From the NCBI GenBank assembly GCA_958417755.1, contig CATZDY010000120.1:1-8066 (forward strand): 8,066 nucleotides of DNA, given 5' to 3'. Source of the DNA: an uncultured Peptococcaceae bacterium (GTDB taxonomy: Bacteria; Bacillota; Desulfotomaculia; Desulfotomaculales; Desulfocucumaceae). The translations under genes were made by a program, and so were the position numbers. The notes beneath the pieces are model-generated. The model made no database searches and had not been told where the DNA came from. It saw nothing but the letters and a program-made list of their open reading frames with translations. Positions within the stretch are counted from its first letter, which is position 1. Every line of letters starts with the position of its first letter. Shown piece after piece: positions 5,576 to 8,066 of the stretch.

Positions 5576-5821
5576 CTAAATTTGTTTTGATGGGATTTGT
5601 TCTTTTTTCATCATGTAAATCAGATAGTCGAGACAGTCGATCATGTGCTGACTGACATGGAGCTGCTCCAGTAGCAAGGCTCTATGCATAGAAAGAAGTT
5701 TGTATTGTTCCTGTTGCCTGCCTTCCTTTTGCAGTTGGATATACCTCGCAATGGTAGCCTTGTCACAGCCTGCGTCTTGCAAGTTGCGTAGAAGCTGGGT
5801 TTTTTTGGTCATTTCATTCAC
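5576..5821 (-). CDS. Small helical protein of unknown function, first gene of the redox run
   Basis: An 81-residue protein predicted to be almost entirely alpha-helical and soluble, with no signal peptide or membrane segment. Residues 7-33 are a charged amphipathic segment containing Asp-Ala-Gly-Cys-Asp (16-20); residues 43-73 form a second helix (Ser-Met-His-Arg-Ala-Leu-Leu-Leu at 44-51, then Ile-Asp-Cys-Leu-Asp-Tyr-Leu-Ile-Tyr at 61-69). The second helix resembles the C-terminal dimerisation coiled coil of MerR-type regulators, but no DNA-binding domain is present. From memory, similar small proteins sit beside redox genes in other Clostridia; I know no assigned function. The start is GTG, set by AAGGAGGT (5831-5838) nine bases upstream; a later ATG at codon 4 is too far from it. 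It is the first gene after the predicted promoter and ends 11 bases before the alcohol dehydrogenase. Cys19 and Cys63 might be redox-active, but that is speculation. Confidence 0.75.
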   Translation of the reverse strand: MNEMTKKTQLLRNLQDAGCDKATIARYIQLQKEGRQQEQYKLLSMHRALLLEQLHVSQHMIDCLDYLIYMMKKEQIPSKQI

Positions 5822-5847
5822 TTGACTACCACCTCCTTACGGTTTTT

Positions 5848-5876
5848 ATTATATGGTTGGTATGGTAATATAGCAA
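5848..5876 (-). promoter_or_regulatory. Predicted sigma-A promoter of the leftward redox operon
   Basis: On the minus strand, a -35 hexamer TTGCTA (5871-5876; 4 of 6) is followed after exactly 17 bases by a perfect -10 hexamer TATAAT (5848-5853). Transcription should begin near 5841, about 20 bases before the GTG of the 81-residue protein. An imperfect dyad GGTAT-N13-ATACC (5859-5881) overlaps the spacer and -35, a possible contact site for the activator. Confidence 0.7.
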
Positions 5877-5888
5877 ATACCTAATACT

Positions 5889-5907
5889 TAAAGCATGTTT
5901 TGCTTTA
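5889..5907. promoter_or_regulatory. Candidate LysR operator in the divergent intergenic region
   Basis: TAAAGCA-N5-TGCTTTA is a perfect 7-bp inverted repeat, 19 bp overall. It lies just upstream of the -35 of the leftward promoter and about 50 bases before the LysR start, where LysR-type activators usually hold their recognition site. It has no T run after it, so a terminator is unlikely. It is not an exact T-N11-A box, so the assignment rests on symmetry and position. Confidence 0.5.
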
Positions 5908-5942
5908 TAGGCATATCATAATGGGGTATCATGAAAAAGAAC

Positions 5943-5948
5943 AGGAGG
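5943..5948 (+). promoter_or_regulatory. Ribosome binding site that fixes the LysR start
   Basis: AGGAGG nine bases before the ATG at 5958. It favours this start over an in-frame ATG at 5931, which has only a weak GGGG nearby and would put nine atypical residues before the conserved LysR N-terminus. Confidence 0.75.
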
Positions 5949-5957
5949 GATTTTTTT

Positions 5958-6872
5958 ATGGAAATCAGAGTGCTTCGCTACTTTTTGGCCATAGCCAGGG
6001 AGGGCAGTATCACAAATGCCGCAAACTTTCTGCATGTGACCCAGCCTACACTTTCGAGGCAGATAAAAGAGCTTGAAGAAGAACTGGGGCAAAAGCTTTT
6101 TACCCGGGGAAGCCATAACATGACCTTAACCATTGAGGGAATGATTTTGCGCAAAAGAGCGGAAGAAATTGTTGCTATGGTTGATAAGACAGAGGCAGAG
6201 TTCAGTTCCATGAAAGGCGTTATAAGCGGCGACATTTATATTGGGGGTGGGGAAACCATTGCGATTAAGCTGATGGCCCAGGTTGCAAAGGAGCTTCGAA
6301 AAACTTATCCAGGTATCCATTACCACCTATATAGCGGCAATGCAGAGGATGTAACAGAACGGCTTGACAAAGGGCTTTTAGATTTCGGTCTCCTGATACA
6401 GCCTGCCGATATTTCCAAGTATGACTATATCAATATCCCGGCAAAGGATACATGGGGTGTTATTATGCGAAAGGATAGCCCGCTGGCCTGGAAAGATGTC
6501 GTCCGGAAAGAAGATTTGCTGCAAGTTCCGTTGATTTGCTCCAGGCAGGCTTTAGCGCAAAGACGGTCAGGCAATGAATTTTGCGAATGGTTTGGAGAAG
6601 ATTTTGATAAGCTGGATGTCGTGACAACCTTCAATCTGGTCTACAATGCTGCCATGATGGTAGAGGCAGGGATTGGTTATGCGATAACGATTGATAAGCT
6701 AGTAAACATTTCAGAAGAAAGCAATCTTTGCTTCAAGCCATTGGAACCGAGGCTTGAATCTGGTTTGAATATAATTTGGAAAAAGTATCAGGTCTTTTCC
6801 TCTGCTGCCGAGTTATTTCTTGAAAGAATAAGGGAATCATTTGGTTCAAATATCTGCAACAATGAAATTTGA
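5958..6872 (+). CDS. LysR-type transcriptional regulator
   Basis: A 304-residue regulator of standard LysR length. The winged helix-turn-helix is at the N-terminus: Met-Glu-Ile-Arg-Val-Leu-Arg-Tyr-Phe (1-9), Gly-Ser-Ile-Thr-Asn-Ala-Ala (16-22), and the recognition helix with Val-Thr-Gln-Pro-Thr-Leu-Ser-Arg-Gln-Ile (27-36), followed by Leu-Gly-Gln-Lys-Leu-Phe-Thr-Arg (43-50). A linker helix runs to about residue 88, and from Gly-Asp-Ile-Tyr-Ile-Gly-Gly-Gly (91-98) a two-lobed effector domain of the periplasmic-binding-protein fold extends to the end. LysR proteins act as tetramers, usually activate a divergent operon when a small co-inducer binds, and repress themselves. The divergent arrangement, the palindrome at 5889-5907 and the strong leftward promoter fit that model, with the oxidoreductase genes as target. 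The co-inducer is unknown; a substrate of the ADH or nitroreductase is plausible. Confidence 0.93.
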   Translation: MEIRVLRYFLAIAREGSITNAANFLHVTQPTLSRQIKELEEELGQKLFTRGSHNMTLTIEGMILRKRAEEIVAMVDKTEAEFSSMKGVISGDIYIGGGETIAIKLMAQVAKELRKTYPGIHYHLYSGNAEDVTERLDKGLLDFGLLIQPADISKYDYINIPAKDTWGVIMRKDSPLAWKDVVRKEDLLQVPLICSRQALAQRRSGNEFCEWFGEDFDKLDVVTTFNLVYNAAMMVEAGIGYAITIDKLVNISEESNLCFKPLEPRLESGLNIIWKKYQVFSSAAELFLERIRESFGSNICNNEI

Positions 6873-7287
6873 AGAATTTAGATAGGTACTAGATAAACAT
6901 GTTTTTGAAGCAATAAAATGGTTATCAGCATATCCTGTGCTACCAACAAGCAATGCAAGTATGTACTTGTTTATTCCATTTTCCCTGATGTGAAATTGGC
7001 AAAATGTTGTTGGTGGCTTGCCCCAATTCCTTAAGATCCTTTGCTTTTAACAATGGCTACGCCTCACTCTGTGACGAAAACATATAAATGAACAAAAGAA
7101 AAACTCTATGTCAAGGGTCAACCCATTTACATAGAGTTTTTAGAGTTTTTTCATTTTCCATTTACTTGATGCAAGTCAGTATTTTTTCAATACTTCTTTA
7201 TGGCTCACTGTCCTATGCTCCTGTTCCTTTTGGTAAAAAAGAAAGGGACCCAATAAGGTCTGCCGCTTTGCAATGGCGTGACAGGGA
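6873..7287. other. 415-base region between convergent regulators, no intact gene
   Basis: No credible gene is present. It contains a 14-base palindrome CAAGTA-TG-TACTTG (6956-6969), the strong hairpin at 7099-7141, and a weaker 8-bp stem (7223-7230 with 7242-7249, one G-T pair). A minus-strand frame near 6950-7070 reads a protein-like string (Leu-Lys-Ala-Lys-Asp-Leu-Lys-Glu-Leu-Gly-Gln-Ala-Thr-Asn-Asn-Ile-Leu-Pro) but is closed by stops and has no ribosome site. It may be the remains of a lost gene; I do not recognise it. Confidence 0.6.
7099..7141. terminator. Bidirectional intrinsic terminator between LysR and AraC genes
   Basis: AAAAACTCTATGT (7099-7111) and ACATAGAGTTTTT (7129-7141) are perfect 13-bp reverse complements around a 17-base loop. 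The A tract on the left arm and the T tract on the right arm give a U-rich end in either direction, as expected between two convergent genes. The loop holds a second small hairpin, GGGT-CA-ACCC (7115-7124). A TAGAGTTTTT unit is repeated immediately downstream (7142-7151), extending the T-rich end. The distance from both genes (more than 140 bases from each) is rather long. Confidence 0.75.
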
Positions 7288-8066
7288 TTAGGTTTGCATG
7301 GAACTTGATTCCAATGGTTTTAGCCATACTTCCATGCTTGTCGTATCAGGATGGTGGCTTGCATAGCGCTCTACACAAAAGGCTTCTGTTTGCAGATGTT
7401 GCTTGGGAAGCCAGGTGTTATAAATATACTGTTCCACTTTATAAAGGGTATCCATGACAAGGGATTCAAAATTTTCAGCCTCAAAGGAACAGATGATATA
7501 CTCCCCTTGGGGTAATTCCCATAATTTGCAACCCGTTGCCTTGGCAGCAGCTTGGACCTTTGCCCCTGCAAAATAGGTGAAATATCCTTCCTCAGTGCAT
7601 GGATAGGTTACCCCCAGTTCCTCCCCTTTAGGATCCAGGTGAGGGATTCTTGCCTTTTGTTCGTGAAAGGTGCGCCATAGGGTATCAAGAGGATCTACTC
7701 CTGACGCAATGCCCAGGCCTTCGATAAACTGAACGGGCATCTTTTTCTCTAAGCCAATAAAATATTCTGGCGCTGCAAGCTGATGTCTGTTGATTTCCAA
7801 AACAATGCCATCAGTAAGCAGCGGTACTCCTTCGTCCACAAGAAGGTAGTTTAATACAAGCTGTGGCTTTGTCATGCGATTGAGGGCCTGGGGAGCGCTA
7901 CGGTATTGCTCTGGGGTCATACCAAAGGTATCCTTAAAAGCCCGGGTAAAGTGTTCGTGAGAAGAAAAGCCCAGATCCAAGGCAATGTCCAAAATCCTTG
8001 TGTCTTTTTGTAGCAAGGCTTCGGTGGCTTTTGCCAAGCGTCGCAATTTAATATATTCTGCCACAG
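7288..8066 (-). CDS. AraC-family regulator with GyrI-like effector domain (N-terminus beyond right edge)
   Basis: The 258 visible whole codons are the C-terminal part; the first base pairs are off the right edge, and the GTG at 8062-8064 is probably an internal Val, since this family reads Val-x-Glu-Tyr-Ile-x-x-Arg-Arg-Leu at that point. Visible residues 2-55 are the second half of the AraC DNA-binding domain: Tyr-Ile-Lys-Leu-Arg-Arg-Leu, then the second helix-turn-helix Ile-Leu-Asp-Ile-Ala-Leu-Asp-Leu-Gly-Phe-Ser-Ser and the signature Phe-Lys-Asp-x-Phe-Gly-Met-Thr-Pro-Glu-Gln-Tyr-Arg. From about residue 80 to the end is a GyrI/AraC effector-binding domain, with Tyr-Phe-Ile-Gly-Leu near the start and Leu-Pro-Gln-Gly-Glu-Tyr-Ile near the end. 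Proteins with this layout (Rob/SoxS-like DNA-binding head, ligand-binding tail) sense small, often toxic, compounds. It converges on the LysR gene, so its own targets probably lie to the right or elsewhere. Confidence 0.9.
   Translation of the reverse strand, partial: VAEYIKLRRLAKATEALLQKDTRILDIALDLGFSSHEHFTRAFKDTFGMTPEQYRSAPQALNRMTKPQLVLNYLLVDEGVPLLTDGIVLEINRHQLAAPEYFIGLEKKMPVQFIEGLGIASGVDPLDTLWRTFHEQKARIPHLDPKGEELGVTYPCTEEGYFTYFAGAKVQAAAKATGCKLWELPQGEYIICSFEAENFESLVMDTLYKVEQYIYNTWLPKQHLQTEAFCVERYASHHPDTTSMEVWLKPLESSSMQT

Noticed and set aside
4425..5655. Open frames of 72 to 143 codons on the plus strand opposite the alcohol dehydrogenase
   Set aside because: They lie antisense to a gene with all family motifs, have no convincing ribosome sites, and their translations look like no protein family.
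5889..5907. The TAAAGCA palindrome as an intrinsic terminator
   Set aside because: It has no T run on either side, is AT-rich, and sits between divergent genes where no transcript should end.
5931..5957. Earlier in-frame start for the LysR protein
   Set aside because: The AGGAGG lies downstream of it and is correctly placed for the ATG at 5958, where the conserved LysR sequence begins.
7223..7249. An 8-bp stem near the end of the AraC gene as its terminator
   Set aside because: It contains a G-T pair and has an 11-base loop without a following T run; the hairpin at 7099-7141 is a far better terminator.
7088..7291. A 67-codon plus-strand frame after the LysR gene
   Set aside because: It runs through the strong hairpin at 7099-7141, has no ribosome site and resembles nothing known.

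Overview
The window looks like a low- to mid-GC Gram-positive anaerobe, most likely a member of the Clostridia (Lachnospiraceae/Eubacteriales type). This is inferred from the strong AGGAGG-type ribosome sites before almost every gene, GTG and TTG starts, two lipoproteins with long low-complexity linkers, and an oxidoreductase cluster typical of such genomes. I cannot name the species.

Layout. A LysR-type regulator (5958-6872, +) diverges from a long leftward run of genes. Reading leftward from the shared control region (5822-5957), the run holds an 81-residue helical protein of unknown function (5576-5821), an iron-containing alcohol dehydrogenase (4386-5564), a flavodoxin gene collapsed by an internal deletion (4099-4372), and a decayed stretch with in-frame stops (about 3828-4083). 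It continues with an NfsA-like nitroreductase (3030-3827), an aldo/keto reductase with a lipoprotein signal peptide (2029-3042), a DHA1-type MFS transporter with a TTG start (720-1913), a 50-codon stump resembling the N-terminus of a DUF4405 membrane protein (563-715), and the N-terminal part of a DUF362 lipoprotein that runs off the left edge (1-493). On the right, 6873-7287 is mostly non-coding and contains a symmetric hairpin terminator. It separates the LysR gene from a convergent AraC-type regulator with a GyrI-like effector domain (7288-8066, cut by the right edge).

How it may work. The ADH, nitroreductase, aldo/keto reductase and lost flavodoxin are all nicotinamide- or flavin-dependent redox proteins. 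With an efflux-type MFS pump and a divergent LysR they suggest an inducible island for reducing and expelling reactive carbonyl, quinone or nitro compounds. Two features are unusual. The aldo/keto reductase is predicted to be exported and lipid-anchored although it needs a nicotinamide cofactor. The cluster is also visibly decaying, with a flavodoxin, a DUF4405-like stump and an unidentified stretch all broken between intact genes. The DUF362 lipoprotein has its own credible promoter and a dyad in its leader, so it may be a separate transcription unit.

No tRNA, rRNA, CRISPR array, transposase gene or obvious insertion sequence was seen.
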